NCBI GenBank assembly: GCA_021810205.1
Contig: JAJZJC010000032.1
Span: 1-34,727 of the forward strand
DNA length: 34,727 bases
Origin: Actinomycetes bacterium
Lineage (GTDB): Bacteria; Actinomycetota; Acidimicrobiia; Acidimicrobiales; RAAP-2
Direction: 5' to 3'
Positions 1 to 8,188 of the stretch are shown here, piece after piece (the stretch's first letter is position 1; the number at the start of each line of letters is the position of its first letter). The notes beneath the pieces are model-generated. The model made no database searches. It was not told the DNA's origin and saw only the letters and a program-made list of their open reading frames with translations. Made by a program: the position numbers and the translations under genes.

Positions 1-66
1 GGGGCGTCACTCCTCGACCTCGTCGCTCTCGGGGCATGGTGGGGGACCGAACGCCAGGGTATCTCG

Positions 67-108
67 GGTAGCTCTCGGGCGTCTCGCTCGCGACGCCCGA
101 GAGCTACC
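67..108. terminator. Perfect 17-bp inverted repeat, hairpin
   Basis: Arms 67-83 and 92-108 are exact reverse complements (17 bp) around an 8-nt loop, GC-rich, with no following T run. It resembles a strong bidirectional terminator for a gene lying left of the window, but the lack of a U tract leaves room for another role such as an RNA stabiliser or a protein site. The structure is read directly; the function is inferred. Confidence 0.55.
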
Positions 109-117
109 GACTGGTCT

Positions 118-138
118 CCTGGCTCCCGACGAGCCAGG
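118..138. other. Second hairpin, 8-bp stem with 5-nt loop
   Basis: CCTGGCTC (118-125) pairs exactly with GAGCCAGG (131-138) across a 5-nt loop, starting 10 bases after the larger hairpin. The two together could form a tandem terminator. The rest of 1-470 shows no convincing long gene. Confidence 0.4.
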
Positions 139-170
139 GGTGTCGGGCGCCGAAGAGCAGCGCCGTCGAT

Positions 171-278
171 GTGGGTGGGCCCAGCAAGCAGTTCCGGCGC
201 GGCGACCGCGTCAAGTTCGGCGCCGAGCTCGACCCCTTCGGGTCCGTCGTCGCACGGCACGTGATGGACCGTTCCTGA
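171..278 (+). CDS. Possible short ORF or gene remnant, 35 aa
   Basis: A GTG-started frame of 35 codons ends with TGA at 276. Its product contains a GDRVKFGAEL stretch that reads like real protein (basic, then beta-type) and could be the tail of a small domain. No ribosome site is evident, and the frame extends upstream without a stop through the second hairpin, so it may instead be the remnant of a longer gene. I do not recognise a family. The call is weak. Confidence 0.2.
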   Translation: MGGPSKQFRRGDRVKFGAELDPFGSVVARHVMDRS

Positions 279-470
279 GCGAAGTAACGAATAGCCCATC
301 GCATCCTCCGAGCCGGCACGAACTGACTTCGCCGGCTCCGGACCCGTCGCCCCACGTCGCCGCTTCCGGGTCTCACTTGCTCCACGCCGGCCGCCGCTTC
401 CACGGCCGGCCGCCGCGTCAACGACGACCGTCGTGTGAGGCGTCTACAGCAACGACGATACGATGCCGCC

Positions 471-980
471 GTGGAGCGCAAGATCGTGTCGTTCCATCGC
501 GACACGGCGGGCGACTGGGTCGCGCATCTCGAATGCGGCCATCGCCAGCACGTACGCCATCGACCGCCGTTCCAGATCCGCCCGTGGGTTCAAGACGACG
601 CGGAACGCGCGTCACGGCTCGGACTCCCGCTCGACTGCCCGCTCTGCGACCGTGGCGAGCTACCAGATGGCCTTCGGCCGCTGCGCTCGATGACGTGGGA
701 CGAGGGCACTCTCCCGGCAGCGCTCCGAAAGGAGCACCGCCTGAGCCCCTTGACGTGGGGGTCCCTCCATGTCCTCTCTGGACGTGTCCGGCTCCTGCGA
801 GGCGACGAGAAGCCGACGGCGTCGTGGGTCGAGGCAGGGGCGCGCGAAGGAATCCCGCCCGGGGCGCCGCACCGACTGGAGCCGGCGGGACCCGTCCGCC
901 TGACGCTGCAGCTCTTGGAGATCCCGGCAGCCGAGCTCCCGGGCGGGGCGACAGGGCCCACAGGAACTTGGAAAGCCTGA
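471..980 (+). CDS. DUF3565-DUF1971 fusion protein
   Basis: The product is about 169 aa in two modules. Residues 1-60 match DUF3565: a KIVSFHRD start, an ECGHRQHVRHRPP core, RPWV, and a closing CPLC pair, so Cys and His residues could hold a metal. Residues 62-165 match the DUF1971/TehB-YeaR cupin-like domain (LPDGLRPLR start, GSLHVLSGRV strand, PPGAPHRLEP). Both families usually occur as separate small proteins; DUF1971 has been linked to tellurite or nitrosative stress only by association. The start at GTG 471 is preferred because DUF3565 proteins begin with this motif; an in-frame GTG at 435 would add 12 residues. It is a single gene with no operon partner. The biochemical role is unknown. 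Confidence 0.75.
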   Translation: MERKIVSFHRDTAGDWVAHLECGHRQHVRHRPPFQIRPWVQDDAERASRLGLPLDCPLCDRGELPDGLRPLRSMTWDEGTLPAALRKEHRLSPLTWGSLHVLSGRVRLLRGDEKPTASWVEAGAREGIPPGAPHRLEPAGPVRLTLQLLEIPAAELPGGATGPTGTWKA

Positions 981-1049
981 GCACGCCCGAGCGACCGTAC
1001 GCTCGGGACATCGCGTGCCAGACCGCGCCGACGAGGTGAGCAATTGCGC

Positions 1050-1732
1050 AGTGCTCGTCTTGCGCAGTGCCCCTCGTCGTACAGCTTGGCCACCGACGCG
1101 ACGTCCTCCTTGCCCCAACGCGACCCTGCCTTGGCGTACTGGTCATGCCCCGCCGTGGTAAGTGGCCGCTCCAGCCCATGCGCGGCGAGATCGGTGACCA
1201 ACGTGGCGTCTTTCAGCCCGAGCGGCGCCGTCCAGATCGGCTCCTGATCACCGGTCAAGATGCCCTCGAAGCGGTACCCGAGCCCTGGCGCCACCATTGG
1301 GCTGAAGCGAGTTCACGGTGACCTTGGCAACCGACGCGAGGACGAGCCGCTCGTAGTGCAGGTGCTTGTGAGAGAGGCCGGGGAATAGCGGCGCCACCAT
1401 GTCCACATGCGCGGCGTCGGCACCGACCAGGTAGATGGCCTCTCCGGAGGCCGCATGCGAGGGGCTCCCGAGCCGCCTGGAAGGTTGGGGCGCACGCCTT
1501 CGTCGCCAAAGGCGACCGCCCGCACAGCGTCGTCGTTGGAGAGACTGGCGAGCACGAGCTCGGCGCCATCGAGGGCATCCGCGACCGAGCGAGCCTCCGT
1601 CGCGCCGCGCTCGACGAGGTCGGGTGCCTTGTGCGGACTTCGGTTCCAGATGGTGAGCTCGTGGCCGCACTTGATCAGTCGCCCGGCGAGCGCCTGTCCC
1701 ATCCGCCCCATTCCGAGCACGGCACGTTGCAT
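1050..1732 (-). pseudogene. Decayed 3-hydroxyisobutyrate dehydrogenase-like gene
   Basis: Three fragments of one NAD(P)-binding beta-hydroxyacid dehydrogenase/imine reductase family protein lie in order in three reading frames. The first (1732 to about 1480) carries the Rossmann start with VLGMGRMGQALA. The second (about 1450-1330) carries AIYLVGADAAHVDMVAPLFPG followed by ASVAKVTVN with the family Lys region. The third (about 1290-1050) carries RFEGILTGDQEP and GLKDATLV and ends near KLYDEGH. Compared with the usual 280-300 residues, segments are missing between the fragments, so deletions as well as frameshifts occurred. This argues for true decay rather than one sequencing error. It lies between the DUF3565 fusion and the DUF47 gene and is unlikely to make a working enzyme. 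Confidence 0.75.
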
Positions 1733-1830
1733 GTCGTTCTCGCATCCTCAGCGGCTCCGACACCCGCCCGCCGGCCGAAGCGACGACACCTGGACGCGGC
1801 TGGCAGCATCCCCAGCCCGCACTCTGAGCG

Positions 1831-2484
1831 TCAAGGTTCGGAGAGCACGGCATACCAGAGACGATCGGCCAGCGTCTCGAGCGCTTCTGCCGCCCTGGCA
1901 TAGAACCGGTACATCTCCCTTGCGGTGAAGACCGTACGGAGGTCCGCCACGGACTGCAGCGCTGCCATCGAGTCGCGGTACTCGTGCTCGACGGTGCGCA
2001 CACAGTGGGTCGCCTCCCGTGCCGCCTCGGCCGTGCCGTCCCCGCGTGAGGTGAGGCAGCGCACCCCGTCGAGCACCGAGGTCATCCCGGCGCGCAGCGC
2101 GACGGCCATGTGTGCAGCGTGACCGTCCGGCGTCCATGCCAGGACCTCGGCTTCGGCGACGATGTTCTTCACGCGGTTGACCACCCGATCACAGCGTTCC
2201 GATAGCACGAAGAGATCTTCCTGACCGATCGGCGTCGCGAGCGACGACCGAAGGGCCGCGACGAGCCGGTGACGGGCGTCGTCCGCGGCGTGCTCGAGCT
2301 CGCCCACCTCCCTCGCACGCTCGATGTCAGCGCTCGTCGACCACGACTCGAAGGCCACCAGCGCCTTCACGCTCACCTCGCCTTGCGCGACGAGCAGCCC
2401 CATCACATCGGGGCCGGATGCGAACGTCAGCCGTTCGATCCAGCCGGGCCAGCGCCACCGACCCGTCTCACCATTCCGACTCAC
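1831..2484 (-). CDS. DUF47/PhoU-like partner of PiT transporter
   Basis: The product is about 217 aa, mostly alpha-helical and without membrane segments, of the DUF47 (PhoU-related, TIGR00153-like) family. These proteins are routinely encoded beside PiT phosphate carriers and are thought to modulate them. Recognisable stretches are the N-terminal helix with ALVAFESWS, the ELEHAADDARH helix, the CDRVVNRVKNIV segment and the EHEYRDSM helix near the C terminus. The GTG start at 2484 overlaps the stop of the upstream PiT gene by 4 bases (GTGA), which suggests translational coupling and sets the start. No phosphate-regulon box was identified. Confidence 0.85.
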   Translation of the reverse strand: MSRNGETGRWRWPGWIERLTFASGPDVMGLLVAQGEVSVKALVAFESWSTSADIERAREVGELEHAADDARHRLVAALRSSLATPIGQEDLFVLSERCDRVVNRVKNIVAEAEVLAWTPDGHAAHMAVALRAGMTSVLDGVRCLTSRGDGTAEAAREATHCVRTVEHEYRDSMAALQSVADLRTVFTAREMYRFYARAAEALETLADRLWYAVLSEP

Positions 2485-3494
2485 CGGAACTCCCGCCACA
2501 GCCCGAAGAGCAGCGCGCCCACGATGCCGCAGGCCGGGAGGGTCACGAGCCAGGCCTCCACGATCCGCAGCACCTGCGAGCGCTGCAGGTGCCGCGGGCG
2601 CCGAGACAGACCGGTTCCGACCTTGGCCGACGTCACGACCGTGGAGGTGGAGAGCGGGAGTCCCTGCACCGCGGCCAAGAAGATGACGGCGGCCGCCGAC
2701 GACTGCCCGGCGAGATCGTCGACGGCTCCGGCGCGCCATAGCCGGCGTGCCACCGTCGCGACGACCTGGCGACCACCGACGACGGTGAAGACGCCGAGAA
2801 GGACAGCGCACGAGACCCGCACCGGCCAGGAGATCCCGGCACCACCCGCCTGGAGCACGCTCGCCCCCGACAACGACGCGGCGAGCACGCCCATCGCCTT
2901 TTGACCGTCGTTGGTGCCGTCGGCCACGGCGACGGCCGCGGACGCGAGCCACACCCCGCCACGCACGGGACCGGCCGCGCCGCGGCGCAAGCGCAGCGAG
3001 AGGGGACGGATCACTCGCTCGATGCCGAGCGCCGCGCCCGCGGCCAGCACCGGCGCGAGGAGGATCCCTCCGAGGACGCCGAGCACACCGACGAGATGTT
3101 CACCCTCGACCCCGCCCCACTCCACCCCGTACCAGCCGCGCGCGGCCACGCCGGCCCCGGCGAGACCCCCGACAAGCCCGACGCTCGCACTGGTGGGGAA
3201 GCCGCGCCGCACGGTCACCCACGTGAAGAGGACGGTCGACCAGCAGCCCGCCGCGAGCACCGGCGTGAGGAGACGCGGCGGCACATGCACGAGCCCCACA
3301 GTGCTACGGGCGACGACGGTGCCCGCGAGGAGACCGCCGAGGACGGTCCAGCCGAGCGACCAGGCGGCGACGGCGCGGTACGAGCGAGTCCGGCCCGAGA
3401 CGAGCGCCGCGGTCGCGTTCGGCGAGTCGCTCATCCCGAGCAGTGCGGCAAGCGCCAGGGCGCCGGCGACCGCCACACCCTCCACAGCGCTCAC
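2481..3494 (-). CDS. pit: PiT family inorganic phosphate transporter
   Basis: The product is a 337-aa integral membrane protein of the PiT/PHO-4 family, which carries metal-phosphate or phosphate with cations. Both duplicated family signatures are visible: GMSDSPNATAAL near residue 20 (a variant of GxNDxxNAxxT) and VADGTNDGQKAMGV near residue 190. About ten hydrophobic helices surround a short central loop, and a third signature-like QGLPLSTSTVV lies near residue 280. The length fits the compact bacterial form. GTG 3494 follows GGAGG by 7 bases. It is the first gene of a two-gene operon with DUF47 protein. The first signature has Ser-Asp instead of Asn-Asp, a modest departure from the consensus. 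Confidence 0.9.
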   Translation of the reverse strand: MSAVEGVAVAGALALAALLGMSDSPNATAALVSGRTRSYRAVAAWSLGWTVLGGLLAGTVVARSTVGLVHVPPRLLTPVLAAGCWSTVLFTWVTVRRGFPTSASVGLVGGLAGAGVAARGWYGVEWGGVEGEHLVGVLGVLGGILLAPVLAAGAALGIERVIRPLSLRLRRGAAGPVRGGVWLASAAVAVADGTNDGQKAMGVLAASLSGASVLQAGGAGISWPVRVSCAVLLGVFTVVGGRQVVATVARRLWRAGAVDDLAGQSSAAAVIFLAAVQGLPLSTSTVVTSAKVGTGLSRRPRHLQRSQVLRIVEAWLVTLPACGIVGALLFGLWREFR

Positions 3495-3740
3495 CGGGCA
3501 CCTCCGCTGTACGCAGGCCCGTCACCGCAGGGCAACCCGCCGTGGCCACGCGCCGCCGCATCGTGACGCTCGGGCACCGCGGCGATGGTAGATCCGCTGG
3601 GTCTCGGTGTCGACAGCCGCCACGCACGCCCTACGCGGCGCTCCCAGCGCGTCGTGGCACCAGTCGCGATCCGTCGTCGCTGGGCCCCGGGAGCCGACAG
3701 GTACGATGCGCGTCGTCCGGTTCGCTTGGAAGGGAACACC

Positions 3741-4028
3741 ATGGCAGACGACGCACTGCTCATCCGGCTCGACGCAGCACCCGCCAGCGACAGCTGGGGC
3801 TTCGTCGGTCGGGTGATGGTCGGCGACACCGAGGTGTACCGGACCCTCCGCTCGTTCCCGACGCCGAGCGACGCGCAAGCGGCCGCCCAAGAGATCCTCG
3901 CGTCGGCAATGGGCCCGCTGCTCGCAAGCGAGGAGTGGCGGACGATCCACGATGCGACGGGGCACGCGCCGCGCCGCGCCGATCTCGGGACGGGGCTGCG
4001 CACGAACCATCGACCGCCGATCGACTGA
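3741..4028 (+). CDS. Small hypothetical protein, 95 aa
   Basis: The ATG at 3741 follows an AAGGGAA ribosome site by about 7 bases, which makes this start clear over longer in-frame extensions. The protein is acidic at its start and mixed alpha/beta: a strand-like LLIRLDAA, a WGFVGRVMVGDTEVYRTLRSF stretch typical of a small beta-hairpin, then an Ala-rich helix (DAQAAAQEILASAMGPLL) and a basic tail. No signal peptide, cysteine or membrane segment is present. I do not recognise a family. A terminator-like hairpin begins 8 bases past its stop, so it is probably its own transcription unit. Confidence 0.65.
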   Translation: MADDALLIRLDAAPASDSWGFVGRVMVGDTEVYRTLRSFPTPSDAQAAAQEILASAMGPLLASEEWRTIHDATGHAPRRADLGTGLRTNHRPPID

Positions 4029-4035
4029 CGATCGC

Positions 4036-4057
4036 GGCCGGCGCGTCGGCGCCGGCC
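4036..4057 (+). terminator. Terminator-like hairpin, 9-bp stem
   Basis: GGCCGGCGC (4036-4044) and GCGCCGGCC (4049-4057) pair perfectly around the tetraloop GTCG, directly after the 95-aa gene. There is no T run, as is common for terminators in very GC-rich actinobacteria. From 4058 to 4259 I see no further gene. Confidence 0.5.
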
Positions 4058-4259
4058 AGATCCAGCACCGGCGCACGGCACACGACCGCGTCATGCCGGC
4101 AGGCCGCTTGGGGCCCGATCGCCGCGAAGGATGGTCACCTCGAGCACACCGAAGAATGCACTGCGTGAAGTCTGCGCGGCGGCGCTCGCACGCGCGCCCT
4201 TACGCTCCACTCTCGTGGGTGGATACCGGCGCATGCCTCCGCTCCGAGCCGGCGTCCGC

Positions 4260-5978
4260 ATGACGAGGTGGAGACCGCATCATCTCCTACGGTGCCAGCG
4301 TGTGCTGTGGGCAGCGATCGCCATGATCGTCGTCCTGATCGTCGCCCTGGCGAGCGGTGCCGTCCTCACGTGGTCCGCGAATCCCCCCTGGGCTGCGGCA
4401 GCGCCCGCCCTGCCGAGGCGTTCGGCACCGATCGAGGCGGCGCCGAGCGTGCACGGTCAGCCGCCCGTCACCGGCCCCCTACGGGCGCCGGGCGGCCCGT
4501 TCCTGCGTGACGCACTGGGACGGGTGGTGCTCCTTCGCGGGGTGAACGTCGTGTACAAGCGTGCGCCGTACGAGGTGTACCCCGATCCGGGAAAACCCTG
4601 GAACTTCGACGCGCACGACGCGTCCCTCATGGCACGGCTGGGCTTCGACGTCGTGCGCTTGGGCATGACCTGGAAGGGGCTCGAACCGGGGAAGGCCCCC
4701 GCGAACGATCCCGCGATCTGCAGGCGGGGTCGACCGGGCGATCCGCACCAGTACAACAGTGCAGTCCTCTACCGGTACCTCGCTCGGCTGAAGGAGACGG
4801 TCGACCTGCTCGCCCGGTTCCACATCTTCACGATCCTCGACATGCACCAAGACGTCTACAACGAGATGTTCGACGGGGAAGGCGCGCCGAACTGGGCGGT
4901 CTGCACCGACGGCTTGCCCAACGTGGACCCCCCGGGACGCTGGTCGAGCGAGTACGGGACGGCGGCCGCCGGCGCGGCGTTCCGCAACTTCTGGACCAAC
5001 GACGTGGTCGGCAACCTCCAAGGGCAGTTCGACTTCGTCTGGGGCAAGGTGGCGAGGTACTTCTCCAAGGACCCCTGGGTCATCGGCTTCGACCCGTTCA
5101 ACGAGCCGTTCTCCTCCTCGCTGGTCCGCTATGGCGGAGAGCACTTCGACGCACAGCTCCAGTGCTTCTACACCGGCAAGGCGCACACCGGGCCCCTGCT
5201 GCACGGCGCGCCGCCGATCAGGTGCCCTCGGGCAGTGCCCGAGAACGGCGTCGTCCCGAGGCTCCTCGCCAACGACCCCAACGCCCTTGTCTTCGACGAG
5301 CCGGACATCTTCGCCGACCGCGGGCTGCCGACCTTCCTCGGACCCATGCCGTTCCCGCACCTCGTCTTCAACTTCCACGTGTACTGCAGCGCGCGCAATC
5401 CGCAGACGGGAAACCCGACGGACGTCGCGGCCTGCGCCGCCCAGGAGCTCCGTGCGCTCGTGCGACGACGCCAGGACCGACGCGAGATGGCCTCTTCGTA
5501 CCAGCGCGGCGGCCCCGCATGGTTCATGAGCGAGTTCGGGGCGACCTCGGACCCCGCGCTGCTGTCGCCGTTGACCGCGATCGCCGACAGGGACTTCTTG
5601 GGGTGGACCTACTGGTCGTGGCGCTATTACGCGGACCCGACCGGCAGCGCCGCCGAGGCGCTCGTCATGGCCGATGGCAGGCTGCGCTCGACCGCGCGCG
5701 TACTGTCGCGCGTCTATCCGGAAGCGATCGCCGGCACGCCGCTGTCGATGCGCTTCGACCCGACAACCGGTGCGTTCAGCCTCGCATACCGGCCGGATCG
5801 GGCGATCGCCGCGCCGACCGTCATCCAGGTGCCCGTCCAGGTGCACTACCCCTCGGGCTACTGTGCCGCCGTGCGGGGCGGGCGCATCGTGTCACGGCGC
5901 ACAGCCCGGCTCCTCTTGGTCCGCCCGAGCTCGGCGCGCACGGTGCACGTCTCGATCCGGGCGGGGCGTTGCAGGTGA
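4260..5978 (+). CDS. Secreted GH5 endoglycoceramidase-like hydrolase
   Basis: The product is about 572 aa from ATG 4260. A basic N terminus and one hydrophobic segment (about residues 15-38) indicate a signal peptide or membrane anchor, followed by a Pro/Ala-rich spacer. A glycoside hydrolase family 5 barrel follows: LLRGVNVVYK opens it, LDMHQDVYN has D194, the acid/base Glu is E282 in DPFNEP, FNFHVYC lies near 370, and the nucleophile Glu is E425 in FMSEFGA. GWTYWSWRYY closes the barrel, and a C-terminal beta-sandwich of about 100 residues follows. This plan fits the endoglycoceramidase-like GH5 group, which cleaves glycan from glycolipids; the real substrate may be another lipid-linked or plant glycan. 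In-frame ATG 4131 and 4233 would lengthen the N terminus. Both catalytic Glu are present, so it is probably active. Confidence 0.85.
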   Translation: MTRWRPHHLLRCQRVLWAAIAMIVVLIVALASGAVLTWSANPPWAAAAPALPRRSAPIEAAPSVHGQPPVTGPLRAPGGPFLRDALGRVVLLRGVNVVYKRAPYEVYPDPGKPWNFDAHDASLMARLGFDVVRLGMTWKGLEPGKAPANDPAICRRGRPGDPHQYNSAVLYRYLARLKETVDLLARFHIFTILDMHQDVYNEMFDGEGAPNWAVCTDGLPNVDPPGRWSSEYGTAAAGAAFRNFWTNDVVGNLQGQFDFVWGKVARYFSKDPWVIGFDPFNEPFSSSLVRYGGEHFDAQLQCFYTGKAHTGPLLHGAPPIRCPRAVPENGVVPRLLANDPNALVFDEPDIFADRGLPTFLGPMPFPHLVFNFHVYCSARNPQTGNPTDVAACAAQELRALVRRRQDRREMASSYQRGGPAWFMSEFGATSDPALLSPLTAIADRDFLGWTYWSWRYYADPTGSAAEALVMADGRLRSTARVLSRVYPEAIAGTPLSMRFDPTTGAFSLAYRPDRAIAAPTVIQVPVQVHYPSGYCAAVRGGRIVSRRTARLLLVRPSSARTVHVSIRAGRCR

Positions 5979-6129
5979 CAGTCCACGAGCACGCGCCGGC
6001 GGCCGGTCGGGTCGGCCGTCAAGCGACGCGGCCCATGGCCTCCAGCCGATCGACGCGACCGGTCATCGCGACATAGCGACGTCGATGGCAAAGTGTTCTC
6101 GACGCCGAGAGATTCGGGGAGGATCGAGC

Positions 6130-7320
6130 GTGGTGGACGACGATGGCAGTGGGCGCTCGCCCCGTCCCGTCACGTGGGACCCCCTTCAGTACGGACGGTT
6201 CGCGACCGAGCGGGCGCGACCCTTCTACGACTTGGTGCGCCACGTGGACGTCCCCTGGGCGGCGTCGATCGTCGACCTCGGGTGCGGTCCGGGCACCCTC
6301 ACCGCCGACCTGGCAGCCCGTTGGCCGGCGGCTCGAGTCGTCGGAGTCGACAGCTCGGAGGCGATGCTGGCCGCGGCGCGCCAGCTCGAGGTTCCCGGAC
6401 GCCTCGAGTTCGTTCTCGGCGACCTGCGCGCCTTCGGACCCGAGGGACCGGTCGACGTGCTCGTGTCGAACGCCACCTTGCAGTGGGTCCCCGATCACCT
6501 CGGGCTCATCGCACGGCTCTCCTCGTTCCTCGCGCCAGGCGGCGTCCTCGCCTTCCAGGTGCCCGGCAACTTCACCGAGCCGAGCCACGTGCTGCTCCGC
6601 GCGCTCGCCGAGTCCGCTCGGTGGCGCGACCGCGTCGACCCGGACCTCTCGTGGCCCGCCTCGCACGACCCCGCCGACTACCTCGTCGCCCTTCGGTCAG
6701 CCGGCCTGGAGGCGCTCGCATGGGAGACCACCTATCTCCAGGTGCTCGCCGGCACGGACGCAGTCCTCGAGTGGATGAAGGGCACCGCGCTACGCCCGGT
6801 CCTCGACGCGCTCGGAGATGCGGACGCGGCCGACTTCCTCCGGGAGTACGCGGCGGTGCTCCGCGACGCCTACCCGATCAGTACAGGAACGACGCTGCTC
6901 CCCTACCGCAGGGTGTTCGCGGTGGGCCAGCGCTCCGCTGGCGGCGCACGTCGCCACGCCGTCGCCGCACTGGACCATGCCCAGCTCGCGATGCCGGTGG
7001 GTCGCGAGGACGAGTGCCGGTCGTTCTATGCAGCACTGCTCGGTCTGCGAGAAGAACCGAAACCGCCAGTCCTCGCCGCGCGTGGCGGATGCTGGTTCTC
7101 CGGCGTCGACGTGCACATCCATCTCGGAGTCGACCCGGACTTCCAACCGTCCGCGAAGGCCCACGTGGCGCTCCGGGTGGTCGGGATCGACGTGCTGGCC
7201 AGCGCGCTCTGCGCGGCGGGTCGTCCGGTGCAGTGGGACGACGAGCTGTCGCCGGTCAGGCGCCTTCACACCGAGGACCCCTTCGGCAACCGCGTCGAGC
7301 TGCTCGAACCACCGCACTGA
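6130..7320 (+). CDS. Trans-aconitate methyltransferase fused to VOC domain
   Basis: The product is about 396 aa with two modules. Residues 10-265 match trans-aconitate 2-methyltransferase (Tam): the opening TWDPLQYGRFATERARPF, the SAM site VDLGCGPGTLTADLA near residue 48, the acidic VVGVDSSE strand end, and SNATLQWV. Tam methylates spontaneously formed trans-aconitate, an aconitase inhibitor. Residues 278-396 match a glyoxalase/VOC domain: LDHAQLAMPVGRE, FYAALLGL, CWFSGVDVHIHLGV, and the terminal DPFGNRVELLEP with a likely metal Glu. Both families are usually separate proteins. GTG 6130 lies 7-8 bases after GGGAGG; an in-frame ATG at 6085 is less well supported. The VOC half has no known substrate here. 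Confidence 0.85.
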   Translation: MVDDDGSGRSPRPVTWDPLQYGRFATERARPFYDLVRHVDVPWAASIVDLGCGPGTLTADLAARWPAARVVGVDSSEAMLAAARQLEVPGRLEFVLGDLRAFGPEGPVDVLVSNATLQWVPDHLGLIARLSSFLAPGGVLAFQVPGNFTEPSHVLLRALAESARWRDRVDPDLSWPASHDPADYLVALRSAGLEALAWETTYLQVLAGTDAVLEWMKGTALRPVLDALGDADAADFLREYAAVLRDAYPISTGTTLLPYRRVFAVGQRSAGGARRHAVAALDHAQLAMPVGREDECRSFYAALLGLREEPKPPVLAARGGCWFSGVDVHIHLGVDPDFQPSAKAHVALRVVGIDVLASALCAAGRPVQWDDELSPVRRLHTEDPFGNRVELLEPPH

Positions 7321-7483
7321 ACCTCCGGATCCGTGGGCGGGAGGTCGAAGCAGCCTGGGCTGGAGGTGAAAGCTGGAGGTGAGAGAAGGAGCGAAAGGGA
7401 GCGAAAGGCGCAGTGCCTGCGTCGAGGTGCGGGAAGCGAAGCGGCCCGCTGGCGAAGAACGACAGGCACCGACATAGCCTTCG

Positions 7484-7789
7484 ATGATGATCCGCGTGCT
7501 CTACCGCTGGCGCGTCGAACCCGACCGGCGAACAGCGTTTCGTGCGTGGTGGCACGAAGGGACGCTGCGCATCCGTGCGGCTCACGACGGCGCGCTCGGA
7601 AGCGTGCTCCTCGCTCCCGAAGGTGACGACGACCATCTCGTCGCCATCGCACGTTGGCGGTCGCGCGAAGCCCTCGAGGCCTTCTGGTCCGAGCCCGCCG
7701 GTGCACCCTTCGAGGGTGCCTCCCTTGACCACCCCCAGGTCTTCGAGGAGCTCGACGACCTCACCGTGACCGGCCCATCGGACACATGA
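7484..7789 (+). CDS. ABM-like (antibiotic biosynthesis monooxygenase fold) protein
   Basis: The product is 101 aa. A strand MIRVLYRWRVEPDRRTAFRAWW is followed by a helix, GALGSVLLAPEGDDDHLVAIARWRSREALEAFW and an acidic tail. The order of strand, helix, strand, strand and helix with aromatic residues, and the W-S/R-x-EAL-E-W/F pattern, are typical of the dimeric ferredoxin-like ABM family, which includes heme-degrading and quinone-type monooxygenases as well as many proteins of unknown role. Start ATG 7484 or 7487 cannot be distinguished, and no good ribosome site is seen. It stands alone. The 163 bases before it hold only GGAGGTGA- and GAGCGAAAG-type short repeats. Confidence 0.7.
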   Translation: MMIRVLYRWRVEPDRRTAFRAWWHEGTLRIRAAHDGALGSVLLAPEGDDDHLVAIARWRSREALEAFWSEPAGAPFEGASLDHPQVFEELDDLTVTGPSDT

Positions 7790-8188
7790 CCGCACCTTTC
7801 GCGCCATGCCGCTGCAGCAGAACGGTCGCGGCACCAGCTGGGCGCGTCCCGAGAGCTTGGCGCCCGCGCGCCGCCTGACATCGCCCACCGTCCTCGGCTC
7901 TCTCCGTCAACTGCTGCCGCACGCTTGGGGCTCCTGCGCGCTCGCCTGGCCCCCCGCCCCTCCGGGCGGCTGATGCGGCAGCTGGCCGGCAGTAGGCATC
8001 TCGGCAAGGCCGCGGCAAGTACAACTCCTTCACTACATGTCATGGTGTTCACTCGAGGTAGCGTGGCGGCCACCCAGCGAGATGGCGAGCGAGATGGCGA
8101 GCGAGATGGCGAGCGAGATGGCGAGCGAGGGCCACTGCACTCACCGGCGTCATGTGCCCGTGGCGAGCAGCCCCAGGGGGTGATCGAG
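7790..8188. other. Gene-free 0.4-kb leader region of ctaA
   Basis: No convincing gene is seen. The stretch holds a 12-bp tandem repeat (8077-8128) and an open frame that runs into ctaA but, where it crosses the repeat, reads only an Asp-Gly-Glu-Arg string, so I do not take it as coding. A promoter for ctaA probably lies here, but I could not place its hexamers with confidence. Confidence 0.5.
8077..8128. repeat. 12-bp tandem repeat, four copies plus part
   Basis: The unit GCGAGATGGCGA occurs four times without a mismatch from 8077 to 8124, with four further matching bases. It lies 60 bases upstream of the likely ctaA start, where a change in copy number could alter expression. Confidence 0.85.

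Noticed and set aside
140-1039. A 299-codon plus-strand open frame across the first kilobase
   Set aside because: It is Arg/Pro-rich without domain features and conflicts with the DUF3565-DUF1971 reading in another frame.
1313-1732. A functional short oxidoreductase of 139 aa
   Set aside because: Only the first half looks like protein; the rest continues the family sequence in other frames, so it is a broken gene.
7925-8188. An N-terminal extension of heme A synthase through the 12-bp repeat
   Set aside because: The extension is a repeat-encoded Asp-Gly-Glu-Arg string with no homology to CtaA; the GTG at 8189 has a good ribosome site.
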